A stretch of 41,575 nt of DNA from Betaproteobacteria bacterium HGW-Betaproteobacteria-12 (GTDB taxonomy: Bacteria; Pseudomonadota; Gammaproteobacteria; Burkholderiales; Rhodocyclaceae). The stretch covers positions 1 through 41,575 of the forward strand of contig PHCU01000015.1 of assembly GCA_002842345.1 (NCBI GenBank). The letters run 5' to 3'. Below are positions 23,463-32,854 of the stretch, in pieces. How positions within the stretch are numbered: position 1 is the stretch's first letter; each line of letters begins with the position of its first letter. The notes below the pieces were generated by a model that was not told the DNA's origin, made no database searches, and saw nothing but the letters and a program-made list of their open reading frames with translations. Both the position numbers and the translations under genes were made by a program.

Positions 23463-23484
23463 GGCATGTACCCCGCCGTTTTCA
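23463..23484 (+). repeat. 22-bp direct repeat, right copy
   Basis: Identical to 77-98. Here it begins 3 bp beyond the tctC regulatory box, and the left hairpin arm is replaced by unrelated sequence, so it is a terminator fragment. Confidence 0.6.
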
Positions 23485-23852
23485 CTTCAAATCACGCAGC
23501 GCTGGATCTGTCGGAAAATTTTACACATAGGCTGGATAAGCTATTTGTCATAGTACAAAAGTAATAGTATCCCTATGATTTCAGGTAAAATCGCCGTTTT
23601 CGGTATGGTTATTGCTGTATTTGCCGACTGGGGGCAGTCGACCATTTAGAGTCGGCGTCCTGGCAAACGGCTCGTTGTTCGGGTTGGGGTTATTGAGAGA
23701 GTAAGTGGGTTGGCCGCCGCGCTTGGGGTGGACCCGTCATTGAACTAGCCGATTCTCCTTGGGCGACATCCTGTCGATGTGCCCTGAGGCTTGACCAGTC
23801 AGGAGAGGTCTCAAGGCAAATTGCCTTTGCCGCGAGGCGCCATGGGGGTGGT
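23485..23852. other. Gene-free leader region of the two-partner secretion operon
   Basis: About 370 bp without a credible gene. Positions 23510-23600 are strikingly AT-rich for this genome and carry promoter-like elements (for example TTTACA near 23520 and TTGTCA near 23546), so transcription of tpsA probably starts here, giving a long untranslated leader. A near-palindrome AAGGCAA-A-TTGCCTT sits at 23813-23827, 25 bp before the tpsA ATG, and could fold over the ribosome-site region. No known riboswitch recognised. Confidence 0.45.
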
Positions 23853-26800
23853 ATGGTCCGCAATCTTTTCTTCAAGCCACGAGTCCGTCAGGACGCCATC
23901 CTCGGTCTGGCTATCAGCCTGGCCTTTGCGCCGCCTGCATGGTCCCTGCCGCAAGGGCCTGTCGTGGTGAACGGTCAGGTCGCGATCAGCCAAACCGGTG
24001 CCGGCACGATGCAGGTGCAGGCTTCGCACGGCGCCATCATCAACTGGAAGCAGTTCTCCATCGGCGCTGGCGAGACGACGCGTTTCGTCCAGCCTTCCGC
24101 CTCGGCTGCCGTGCTGAATCGGGTGGTCGGTCAGGACGCTTCGCGCCTTTTGGGCCAGTTGCAGGCCAACGGTCGGGTTTTTCTGATCAACCCCAACGGC
24201 ATAGTGATCGGCGCCAGCGGGCGTATCGACACGAACGGTTTCGTCGCCTCGACGCTGGATATGGCAGATGCCGACTTTCTCGCCGGCAAGCTGAAATTCT
24301 TCTCGACCGGTACGGCGGGCAGCATTAGCAATCAGGGTCTCGTCACCGTCGGCCAGGGGGGCAGGATTGCCTTCATTGCGCCCAATATCGAGAACAGCGG
24401 CGTCATCCAGGCGCCCGGCGGCCAGATACTGCTGGCGGCGGGGCGCAAGATCGAGATTGCCAGCCTGGATTTCGATGGCGTGTCGTTTGAAGTCCAGGCG
24501 CCAACCGATGCCGTACTCAATCTCGGCAAGCTGTTGGCCGACAATGGCGCGGTCAATGTGTTCGCCGGCTCGCTTCGCCATAGCGGCGAAATCCGCGCCA
24601 ATCGCCTGGCCCAGGATGCCGATGGCTCCATTCGCCTCGTCGGCAGCAGCGAAGTGAGCTTGACTGCCGACAGCCTGACGCAGGCTGACGGCAGCGCCGG
24701 CGGCACGATCAGCATTCAGAGCCCGGCGGGGGTCACGGATGTGGCGGGCAATGTATCCGCCAGCGGCGTTGATGGCGCGGGCGGCGACATCCGCTTGCTC
24801 GGTGAGCGGGTGGCCGTGCAGTCGACGGCGACGATCGATGCCTCCGGCCGTAGCGGTGGTGGCCAGATACTTGTCGGCGGCGACTACCAGGGCAACAACT
24901 CCGCCGTGCAAAATGCCAGCCGGGTGTTTGTCGGCGCGGGCGCGCGCTTGCGGGCGGATGCGACGGAACAGGGCGATGGCGGCCGGGTCATCGTCTGGGC
25001 AAACGAAAATGCCCGTTACTTTGGCGCGATCTCGGCGCGTGGCGGCGCCCTGGGCGGCAACGGCGGTTTTGCCGAGGTTTCCGGCAAGCGCAATCTGCAG
25101 TTTGCCGGTTCGGCAGACCTGACCGCGCCGCATGGCGACAATGGTTTCCTGCTGCTCGATCCGCTCGACATTATCGTCGCCGCCAACGGTGGACAACTGC
25201 CGATCGTCGTCGACCAGTTCGCCGATTTCCAGAGCAACGTCGTGACCATCTCGCCGGCCGGGCTGAATTCGGTCGGCGGCAATGTCATTCTCGACGCCGA
25301 CCGCCACATCTACTTCAACACGCCCACCGCTTTCACCGGCAGCAGCCTGACGGCGCGGGCCGGCAATGCGACGCCGGGCGGGACCATCTTCCTGAATCAG
25401 AACCTGTCTACCAGCGGCGGTTCGGTCAATCTTCAGGCCGCGACGGTCTCCGGGGTGGGTGGCATCAGCACCGCCGGCGGCAATGTCAATATTCAGGTTA
25501 CGGGCGGCCTGTCCTACAGTGCGCCGATCGTTAGCGCGGGCGGTGCGGTGTCGCTGGCCACGTCCGGCGGCAGCATTGCCTACGCCAATGTCGATGCCGG
25601 TGGCGGGACGGTTTCTCTGAGCACGCCGGCCGGCAGCATTTTCAGCAATGTACTGAGCGGCGGCATCGTCAACCTGAATTCGTCGGCTTACCAGAGCAAT
25701 GCCGTCTCGGCGACCAACCGGATCAATGCCTCCTCGACGAGCTCTTACGTCCAACTCGCCAACGCCTCCGCGCAAGCCTTGCGCCTGGGCAGTATCGACG
25801 GCAGCAGCGGGGTTTATCTCTACTCAAGTGCCGGCATGCAGCAAGTGGCCGGCGGCAGCATTACTGCGCCGTACGTCTATCTCTCCGGGCAGGGCGCCGC
25901 CCAGGCGCTCGGATCGGCGGCGGCCCCGCTGATCGTCGCCTCGCCGCGCCTGCAACTGCGCTTTCTGGCGGCGCCGGCCTATGTGGCGTTTTCCGGCAGC
26001 CCGGTGCTCAGCGAGCTCTATCTCGAAGGCACGCTGGCCGGACTGGCCGGTACCTCGCTCAGCGGCGCCGGCAATCTCGGCACCTTCAACCTGGGCAACG
26101 GCGGGTCGGTGCTCAATGCGACGGTCGTTGCCGCCAGTGGTTTCGCCAATGGCTTGACGCTACGGGTGACCGATGCCGGCATCAATGCCCCGACGATCAA
26201 TCTGCCCGGCGCGCTGACCATCGATGTGGCCGGTACGGCCACCCTGGGCGCGATCAATAGCCAGAGTCTCAACGTTACTGCCAACAACGCCATTGCCGTG
26301 ACCTCGGCAAGCACCAGCGACGGCAGTATTTCCCTCAGTGCCGGCAGCTGCTACTACTACGACAGCGCCTGCGCCAACCTCAGCCCGATTACCGCCACGA
26401 CGCTGACTGCCGGCGGTACTGGCAGTATTTATCTCAGTTCTTCCGACAACGGCGGCATTGCCGTCGGTACGCTTGCCGCCGGCGGCGCGATCAATCTGTC
26501 GGCCGGCAATTTCGGCTATTGGTCATCGTCGCCCCGTAGTGCGGCTATCGATATCGGATCGGCGACTGCGGCTTACGGTATCGACGTCCGGAATTACGGC
26601 AGCGGTGCCGTCAGTTTCACCGGCGCGCTCGATGCCGGCTATAACATCGGGCTCGCCGCCTACCATGGCGGTCTTGATCTGCAGACCGTGACCTCGGCCA
26701 ATTACGGGGTCGTCGGGACGGCAGTCGGCAACATCAATTTCCAGTCCATTGCCGCCCAGGGTTCCAGCGGCTCGGTGAGCCTCACGACCTCCAGCGGCGC

Positions 26801-29800
26801 GATCCGCAGCACGGTCGACAACACGGCGGCCGACATCGTCGCCACCAGCAACGTGGCGCTGAGCGCCAACCATGCCAGCAACGGCGGGCTGGGCAACCTG
26901 GCCTTCGCCAACCCGCTGGACATCAAGGCCGGCGCCACCAGCAGCGTCACGCTTTCCTCGGGCACCAGTGTCGGCGCAGTGGGCAAGGCGGTGAGCGTGG
27001 ATACCAATGGCGCCATCGCCGTTGCGGCCGGGGCGGGACAATTTCATATTGCCGCCAGGGATGCCCTGGGCAATGCCCTGGCCGTCGGCGGCATCGACCT
27101 GAGCGCTTCGGCGGCCGGCATGGGCGCCGCCGGCACCTCGACCTTCACTTCGAGCAATCTGACGCTTACCGCCGTCAGCGACGGCAGCACCATCAGCATC
27201 GGCGACATCGTCCAGTCGGCCGGCACCCTCGACAAGTTCCGCTTCGCCGCCAGCGGCGCCAGCGGCCTGAGCTTCGGCAACGTGGAGCTGAGCACCGCCG
27301 GCTTCAACGAATTCCTCCTCGTTGCCGGTGGCGCGATGACCCAGAGCGCCCCGGGAACGAACAATATCAACGCCGGCAATATCGGCCTGGCCGCCGGTAG
27401 CGGGGCGGTGACGGTGGGCAATGTCACCGCCGCCAGCGCCGTCGGCAATACCATCACCATCGCCGGCGGCGATATCACCACCGGCGACCTCGCCGCGCCG
27501 GCGATCAGCCTCAGCGGCGCCAATCTCGCCCTCGGGGCCGTCGCGTCCTCGGGCACGCATCGCGGCTATTACACCGGCTACGACTATGTTCCCCGGCTCG
27601 GCAATTACCAGTACGTGACCGATCAGCTGTCGCTTTCGGCTACCGGCAACCTGAGCACGACCGGCAATATCACCAGCCCGACATCGGCCCTGGTTTCGGC
27701 CGGTGGCAACCTGACGGTGGCTGGCGGCAACGGCACGATCATGGCCGGCAACTCTTATGTCTGTTGCTATTACATCGATACCGCGCGGGCCAATGCCGGG
27801 GCGGGCGGCACCCTGGCGGCCGGGGCTATTTCCGGCTATGCCGTCGACGTCGCCGGTGGTACGGTCAATACCGCGGCGCTGACCGCCGTCGGTGCGCTCG
27901 ATCTGGCGGGGATCAACCTGAATACCGGGGCGCTCGCCGGTGCCAATCTGAGCATTGCGGGAAGCGTCTTCAATACCGGTGACGTGACCGCTTCCGGCAA
28001 CCTGCAGATCACCGCCAGCGGCGTCTACCAGCCGGGGGCGATTGCCTTGTCCGGCACGACCACCAGGATCACCGCCGCCGGCGGCATCGATTTGCTGACC
28101 AACGGCGCCACCCTGGCGACTTCCAGCGCCTACCTGCACGCGACCGACGGTGCGGTGGCCGCCAACCTGACCGGCGCCACCTTCCTCGATCTGATCGCCG
28201 GCGGGGCCTTCAATGTCGCTTCCAGCAGTGCGCTGAGCTGGCTGTCGGTACGGGCCAAGGGAGAGCAATTGGGCGGCGCCTCGGCGATCAGCGGTAGCGG
28301 GCAGAACTTCGCCTTTGCGACGATTGGCGGCAATACGGCCGATCTGAACCTGGCTTCCGCCAGCGGGCTGCAGTTCCGCTATTACGAACAGTCGCCGGCG
28401 GCCAATCTGGGCGCCGTCAATCTCACGGCCAACCTGGCGGCCGCCAGTTACCTGCAGGTCGATGCCAACGAAGCCGTCCTCAATGCCAATTCCGTGCAGT
28501 CCAGTGGACCGGTATCGCTGACGACGGCCGGCGATATCAATCTCAATAGCATCGCTACCGGCGGCGGTTATCTGGTCGCTACCTCCGGGAGCGGCGATAT
28601 CCACGTGGACAGCGTGACGACGCTCGGCGCCAACGTCGACCTGACGGCGGCCAACGGCAGCATCCTCAAGGCCGGTGCGGGGGCCGTCCAGATCGACACC
28701 GCCAATGGCAGCGGGGCCAACAGCGGGGAAATCTACTTGCGGGCCGCCAACGGCAGCGTTGGCGCCGCGGGTTCGGCCATCGGCATCTCGCGGACCATCG
28801 GTCTGACCGTGGCGGCACAGGACGCGATCGCCGTCGATCTGGCGGGCACGACGCTGACGCACCTGCGCATTACCACCGGGGCGAGCGGCAGTGGGGCCAT
28901 TGCCATCACCAATAACCCGAACTGGGCCGGTTTCAGCCTGACCCGCGTCGGTGGCGGCGAACTGCTGCTGGGGCCCGTCCAGCCGGCAACCAGCGGCAGC
29001 GATTTTCGCCTGACCGCGACCGACGGCAATATCCGGGTCGGCGGCGACGTTGCCGTGCATTCGTTGACCCTGGAAGCCGATGGGGCGGCAGCCGACCTGC
29101 TGATTGCCGGCAGCGGCGGCGGGCGCAGTATCAGCGCCCCGTACTCGTTGAGTTTCTCCGCCGGTCGGGACGTGATCCTGAGCGCCGGGTCGGTGGCCGG
29201 TGACAATGTAACGGTCAGCGCTGGGTACACCAATATTTTCGCCGGTCGCGACATCAAGGTGCTGGCAGATGGCGGCAGCGCGCTGCTGGCGATGACCAGC
29301 ACCTCGTCGCAGACGCTGCACGCCGGCCGCGACATCCAGATCAGCGGCGGCTCGCAGGGAATTGCCGGCGCTTCGGCGGCGGTCAGCTCACTCGGCAGCC
29401 AGCAGCTCTACGCTCGCCAGAGCGACGCCACGGGCAGTCTCCTGATCCAGGCTGGAACGGCTGATGGGGCCAGCGCCGCGGCCCTGGCGGCAACGACCCA
29501 GACCATCGTGGCGCGCGATGTCGAGGTGATCGGTGGGGGCGGAGCCGGCGCCAGCGCGACGCTGGCCAGTAACAATCTGAACATGGTGGATGTGGCCGGT
29601 GGGGTGAGCGTGCAGGCCGGCGCCGGCAGCAATGCCTATGCCGTCGTCGATAGCAGCGGCTTTCAGTCCATCGGCAACCAGAACACCTACTATTACGACC
29701 CGACGGATTTCATTCTGGTTCAGGCCGGCAGTGGTGTCGGTAGCTACGCCGCCATTCGCGGTAGCGGCGGACAAAATCTGCAGACCGTGGGCGATGTCAG

Positions 29801-31367
29801 CGTCCTGGGCGGCAGTGCGGCCGGCAGCGATGCCGAAATCTATGCCGCCGCCGGTAGCCAGAGCATTGGCTCGACCTACGGCTATTGGACCGCGGCCACC
29901 CAGAACATCCGGGTCGAGGCCGGGCTCGGCGGCACCGCGCGAATTCAGGCGGCGGGTAGCCAGAGCATTCTGGCCGGCGGCAACATTTCCGTACTGGGCG
30001 GCGCTGCGGCCGGCATGACGGCCGCCATCGAATCGACAACGGGCGCGCAGACCATCGGTTATGCCTATCAGGGATTTGCCTATAACCCGACCGACAATGT
30101 CACCGTCCAGAGCGGCAGTGGCAGCGGGGCCGCTGCCTGGGTCAAGGCCTATGCCGGGCAAACCGTCGATGCCGGGCAAAGCATCAGCCTGACCGCTGCT
30201 GGCGGGCATGCCGAGATGTCGACAGCCTTTGGCAGCCAGACCATCGGCAATCGCCAGGGCAGCTACGACCAGACCGATAGCATCAGCCTGACTGCCGGCA
30301 ACAGCGCCGCCAGCCAGGCTCGGCTGAGCAGTGGCGGCGCGCAAACCGTCAACGCCACCGGGGCCATCAGCGTGGCCAATGCGGGGAGCAGTTTGGCGGC
30401 GATCATCGCCGGCAGTACGCAGAACCTCAATGCCGCCAGCCTGGCGGTGAATCTCGCGTCGTCATTGGCCAGCGCGGTCGCGGAAGTACGGACCAGCGGC
30501 AATCAAACCATCACCCTCGATGGCGGCCTCGGCACGGCAACGCTGAGCGTGACCAATGCCAGCAGTGCCGCCGGAACGCTGGCCCAGGTCAGGGCCGACG
30601 GCGACCAGGTGGTGGCGATGCCCTACAGCACGGCCGCCGGTAGCCTCAAGATCGGCGATGTGGCCGACCAGGGACAGAGTTTGCTCTACGCCGGCGGCAC
30701 GCAGAATCTGCTGGTCGGCGACGTGCTCGTTCAGGGCGGCGCAACGGCAACGGCTGCGGCCAAGATCCTGGCCGTCGGCAATGCCGATATCAGCGCGCTG
30801 AATGGCTCCGTCCAGGTCTTGGGCGGCGCGGCCGGCTCCGCCGCCATCGATCCGCCGGTGCTCAATCTGGTGACCAACGGCTCGGTTATTGTCACGGCGG
30901 GGGCCGCGGCGACGGCGACGGCGACCATCACGGCCGGCAATATCAACCTCGGGGCAACCAATGGCAGCATCCTGGTCACTGGTGGCCCGGTTGCCGGTGC
31001 CCTGGCGTCGATTCTCGCCAATGGCACGCCGGGCACGATGAATATGTTTAGTTCGGGCAACCTGACGTTTGCCCCCAATGTCGGCGGGGCGACGGCGACG
31101 GCCCTGGCAACCGCCGGCAACAACATCGTATTGAATGGTCTTTGCCTCGGATGCGCGGGCGGTCTGGTTGGCACGTTCAACATTACCGCCGGCACGCCGC
31201 CTGCCGCACCGTTCATCGATGCCGGATCGGCGGCCTTGCTTGAGGCGACCGGCGGGATTATCGCGCTCATGGATGGTCTGCAGGATCTCTACGGGGTGCT
31301 GGCCTTGAACGACGAGGGCGAAATTACGATTGATATGGCCCGGCGGCGCTTGCCGCAGTGTCATTGA
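23853..31367 (+). CDS. Two-partner secretion exoprotein (filamentous haemagglutinin-like TpsA)
   Basis: 2,504 residues. A signal peptide (AILGLAISLAFAPPAWS, preceded by basic residues) is followed by the TPS secretion domain, about residues 34-280, with VFLINPNGIVIGASG near 115 and the companion motif GFVASTLDMADADFL. The remainder is low-complexity Gly/Ala/Ser/Asn beta-helix sequence, including four tandem 60-65-residue repeats at about 1936-2186. Near the end is a CLGC pair (about 2431-2434), and the protein finishes RRRLPQCH. A few cysteines also occur in the body (GSCYYYDSAC; YVCCYY), unusual for this class. It would be exported through the TpsB pore and act on the cell surface in adhesion or biofilm. 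ATG 23853 follows GGGGGTGG. No toxin domain is visible at the C-terminus. Confidence 0.92.
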   Translation: MVRNLFFKPRVRQDAILGLAISLAFAPPAWSLPQGPVVVNGQVAISQTGAGTMQVQASHGAIINWKQFSIGAGETTRFVQPSASAAVLNRVVGQDASRLLGQLQANGRVFLINPNGIVIGASGRIDTNGFVASTLDMADADFLAGKLKFFSTGTAGSISNQGLVTVGQGGRIAFIAPNIENSGVIQAPGGQILLAAGRKIEIASLDFDGVSFEVQAPTDAVLNLGKLLADNGAVNVFAGSLRHSGEIRANRLAQDADGSIRLVGSSEVSLTADSLTQADGSAGGTISIQSPAGVTDVAGNVSASGVDGAGGDIRLLGERVAVQSTATIDASGRSGGGQILVGGDYQGNNSAVQNASRVFVGAGARLRADATEQGDGGRVIVWANENARYFGAISARGGALGGNGGFAEVSGKRNLQFAGSADLTAPHGDNGFLLLDPLDIIVAANGGQLPIVVDQFADFQSNVVTISPAGLNSVGGNVILDADRHIYFNTPTAFTGSSLTARAGNATPGGTIFLNQNLSTSGGSVNLQAATVSGVGGISTAGGNVNIQVTGGLSYSAPIVSAGGAVSLATSGGSIAYANVDAGGGTVSLSTPAGSIFSNVLSGGIVNLNSSAYQSNAVSATNRINASSTSSYVQLANASAQALRLGSIDGSSGVYLYSSAGMQQVAGGSITAPYVYLSGQGAAQALGSAAAPLIVASPRLQLRFLAAPAYVAFSGSPVLSELYLEGTLAGLAGTSLSGAGNLGTFNLGNGGSVLNATVVAASGFANGLTLRVTDAGINAPTINLPGALTIDVAGTATLGAINSQSLNVTANNAIAVTSASTSDGSISLSAGSCYYYDSACANLSPITATTLTAGGTGSIYLSSSDNGGIAVGTLAAGGAINLSAGNFGYWSSSPRSAAIDIGSATAAYGIDVRNYGSGAVSFTGALDAGYNIGLAAYHGGLDLQTVTSANYGVVGTAVGNINFQSIAAQGSSGSVSLTTSSGAIRSTVDNTAADIVATSNVALSANHASNGGLGNLAFANPLDIKAGATSSVTLSSGTSVGAVGKAVSVDTNGAIAVAAGAGQFHIAARDALGNALAVGGIDLSASAAGMGAAGTSTFTSSNLTLTAVSDGSTISIGDIVQSAGTLDKFRFAASGASGLSFGNVELSTAGFNEFLLVAGGAMTQSAPGTNNINAGNIGLAAGSGAVTVGNVTAASAVGNTITIAGGDITTGDLAAPAISLSGANLALGAVASSGTHRGYYTGYDYVPRLGNYQYVTDQLSLSATGNLSTTGNITSPTSALVSAGGNLTVAGGNGTIMAGNSYVCCYYIDTARANAGAGGTLAAGAISGYAVDVAGGTVNTAALTAVGALDLAGINLNTGALAGANLSIAGSVFNTGDVTASGNLQITASGVYQPGAIALSGTTTRITAAGGIDLLTNGATLATSSAYLHATDGAVAANLTGATFLDLIAGGAFNVASSSALSWLSVRAKGEQLGGASAISGSGQNFAFATIGGNTADLNLASASGLQFRYYEQSPAANLGAVNLTANLAAASYLQVDANEAVLNANSVQSSGPVSLTTAGDINLNSIATGGGYLVATSGSGDIHVDSVTTLGANVDLTAANGSILKAGAGAVQIDTANGSGANSGEIYLRAANGSVGAAGSAIGISRTIGLTVAAQDAIAVDLAGTTLTHLRITTGASGSGAIAITNNPNWAGFSLTRVGGGELLLGPVQPATSGSDFRLTATDGNIRVGGDVAVHSLTLEADGAAADLLIAGSGGGRSISAPYSLSFSAGRDVILSAGSVAGDNVTVSAGYTNIFAGRDIKVLADGGSALLAMTSTSSQTLHAGRDIQISGGSQGIAGASAAVSSLGSQQLYARQSDATGSLLIQAGTADGASAAALAATTQTIVARDVEVIGGGGAGASATLASNNLNMVDVAGGVSVQAGAGSNAYAVVDSSGFQSIGNQNTYYYDPTDFILVQAGSGVGSYAAIRGSGGQNLQTVGDVSVLGGSAAGSDAEIYAAAGSQSIGSTYGYWTAATQNIRVEAGLGGTARIQAAGSQSILAGGNISVLGGAAAGMTAAIESTTGAQTIGYAYQGFAYNPTDNVTVQSGSGSGAAAWVKAYAGQTVDAGQSISLTAAGGHAEMSTAFGSQTIGNRQGSYDQTDSISLTAGNSAASQARLSSGGAQTVNATGAISVANAGSSLAAIIAGSTQNLNAASLAVNLASSLASAVAEVRTSGNQTITLDGGLGTATLSVTNASSAAGTLAQVRADGDQVVAMPYSTAAGSLKIGDVADQGQSLLYAGGTQNLLVGDVLVQGGATATAAAKILAVGNADISALNGSVQVLGGAAGSAAIDPPVLNLVTNGSVIVTAGAAATATATITAGNINLGATNGSILVTGGPVAGALASILANGTPGTMNMFSSGNLTFAPNVGGATATALATAGNNIVLNGLCLGCAGGLVGTFNITAGTPPAAPFIDAGSAALLEATGGIIALMDGLQDLYGVLALNDEGEITIDMARRRLPQCH
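29658..30410 (+). repeat. Four tandem 60-65-residue repeats in TpsA
   Basis: Units begin at 29658 (GFQSIGNQ), 29853 (GSQSIGST), 30042 (GAQTIGYA) and 30231 (GSQTIGNR), with periods of 195, 189, 189 and 180 bp. Each unit has a tyrosine-rich insert (YYYDPTDF, GYWTAATQ, FAYNPTDN, SYDQTDS), a V/I-x-AGSG strand and a half-unit starting with another G-Q pair. The copies are diverged, so the repeat is old. Related half-units continue on both sides. Confidence 0.75.
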
Positions 31368-31396
31368 GCCAGGCGGGAACGAGGGTGACGGCGTTG

Positions 31397-32845
31397 ATGA
31401 ACAGGTTAATGTGTTGCGGACTGGGCATGGCCCTGGCCCTGATGGCGGAGACTGCCGTCGCCCAGCAAAAGGTCGGCAAGGTCGAATTTGCCCAAGGCCT
31501 GGCGACGGCCCAGCAAAAGGGCGCCGAGGCGCGCTTCATTACCGGCGGCGAGCCCCTGCTCGAAGGGGATCTCATCACCACCACCGACAAGGGCTATGCC
31601 GTGCTTGCCCTGGCCGACGGTACCAAGGTGACGCTGCGACCCGGCACGGCTTTCCAGATCGATCAGTTTGCCCACGGTCAAGGGACCGAGAGCGCGCTGT
31701 TGCGCTTGCTCAAGGGCGGTATGCGGGCGATCACCGGCCTGATCGGCAAGCGCAATCCGGGTGGCGTCAGGGTCAGTTCGGTGATCGCCACCATTGGTAT
31801 CCGGGGCACCAGTTTTGACGCCCGCCTGTGCGGTAGCGATTGCCGCGACGAGCAGCGCGGCAACCGTCCGCAGCCGGGACAAGGGGCACCGGTGCCGGCG
31901 CCGGATACCGTCGTCGGCCGCATCGTACGCATCAGTGGCGAGGCTTCGGCGGTGCAGGCGGGGGGCACGCCGCGTCGCCTGGCCGACGGGGCGCCGGTAC
32001 TGGTCGGCGATGAAATCCTCACCGGGCGCCAGGCCACTGTCGTCATCGCTTTCCGTGATCAGTCCAAGGTTTCCCTGGAGCCGCAGACGCGCTTTCGCGT
32101 CGATGCCTTCAGTTATGGCAAGTCTGGACAGAGCGACAACTTTGCCATGCGTTTGCTGAAGGGCGGATTGCGTGCCTTTACCGGCTTGATCGGCAAGAAA
32201 AATCCGGCGGCGGTGTCCGTATCGACGGTGGTGGCTACCATCGGCGTACGCGGCACCGGCATGGACATCAATTGCGAAGGGCCGTGCGCCGCCACGCCGC
32301 AGCCGGTGAACGAGGCCTGCAAGCCGGCGGCCAAGGTCAAGGGCCGGCGTTCTGATCCTGCCTGTCCGGATGGCCTGTTCGTGCATACCTGGGACGGCAA
32401 GATTTTCATCGGCGGTGCCGGCCAGGATCTGGAAGTCGGCCTTGGTGAAGCCGGGTTTGCCGGTGTGGAAAAGCCGTCCCGACTCCTGGCGAGCGTTCCC
32501 GACTTCATGCAAGGCTTTCTCTCGCCGCGGCCGGACGGCGTCGAGGTCGACTGGCAATCGCTCTTCGGCAGCACCGCCTATAGCGGTGACGATGGCCTCT
32601 ACGCCTTGGTCCGGGATGGCTTCATCGTTCTTGAAGCGAGCGGCGGGAATTTGAACCTCGGACCGGGTGAGGGCGGCATGGTCGGGCTCGATGGCGTGCC
32701 CCACCGGCTGGCTCCGCTACCCAGTTTCCTCGTCGATGATCCCTTCCCGGCACCCGAGGATTTCAATAGTAGCGAGCCGTTCATCCTGCAGTTGTTCGGG
32801 GCAACAATGGGTAATCCCGGGCAAGAATTCTGCGAAATCCAGTAG
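31397..32845 (+). CDS. Exported double-FecR-domain protein of the two-partner secretion operon
   Basis: 482 residues from ATG 31397 (MNRLMCCGLGMALALMAETAVAQ, a signal peptide, quoted only in part as family evidence). Two FecR-like domains repeat: RLLKGGMRAITGLIGKRNP ... SSVIATIGIRGTSFDA and RLLKGGLRAFTGLIGKKNP ... STVVATIGVRGTGMDI. Each ends in a C-x3-C pair (LCGSDC; NCEGPC). The C-terminal 170 residues are unassigned. FecR domains usually act in the periplasm in signalling or envelope anchoring; no sigma factor is nearby. In-frame GTG codons at 31358 and 31385 are alternative starts, the former overlapping the tpsA stop. Only 9 bp separate it from tpsB. Confidence 0.82.
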   Translation: MNRLMCCGLGMALALMAETAVAQQKVGKVEFAQGLATAQQKGAEARFITGGEPLLEGDLITTTDKGYAVLALADGTKVTLRPGTAFQIDQFAHGQGTESALLRLLKGGMRAITGLIGKRNPGGVRVSSVIATIGIRGTSFDARLCGSDCRDEQRGNRPQPGQGAPVPAPDTVVGRIVRISGEASAVQAGGTPRRLADGAPVLVGDEILTGRQATVVIAFRDQSKVSLEPQTRFRVDAFSYGKSGQSDNFAMRLLKGGLRAFTGLIGKKNPAAVSVSTVVATIGVRGTGMDINCEGPCAATPQPVNEACKPAAKVKGRRSDPACPDGLFVHTWDGKIFIGGAGQDLEVGLGEAGFAGVEKPSRLLASVPDFMQGFLSPRPDGVEVDWQSLFGSTAYSGDDGLYALVRDGFIVLEASGGNLNLGPGEGGMVGLDGVPHRLAPLPSFLVDDPFPAPEDFNSSEPFILQLFGATMGNPGQEFCEIQ

Positions 32846-32854
32846 CCGAAAATC

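Noticed and set aside
23600..23800. c-di-GMP or other riboswitch in the tpsA leader
   Set aside because: Short GGCAAAC-like strings occur but the conserved core and pairing of known classes are not there.
26523..29321. 932-codon open frame opposite tpsA
   Set aside because: Antisense shadow of the Gly/Ala-rich exoprotein; no start context or domain.
29658..30410. CRISPR array
   Set aside because: The periodicity is in coding sequence, the units are diverged and have no constant repeat/unique spacer structure.
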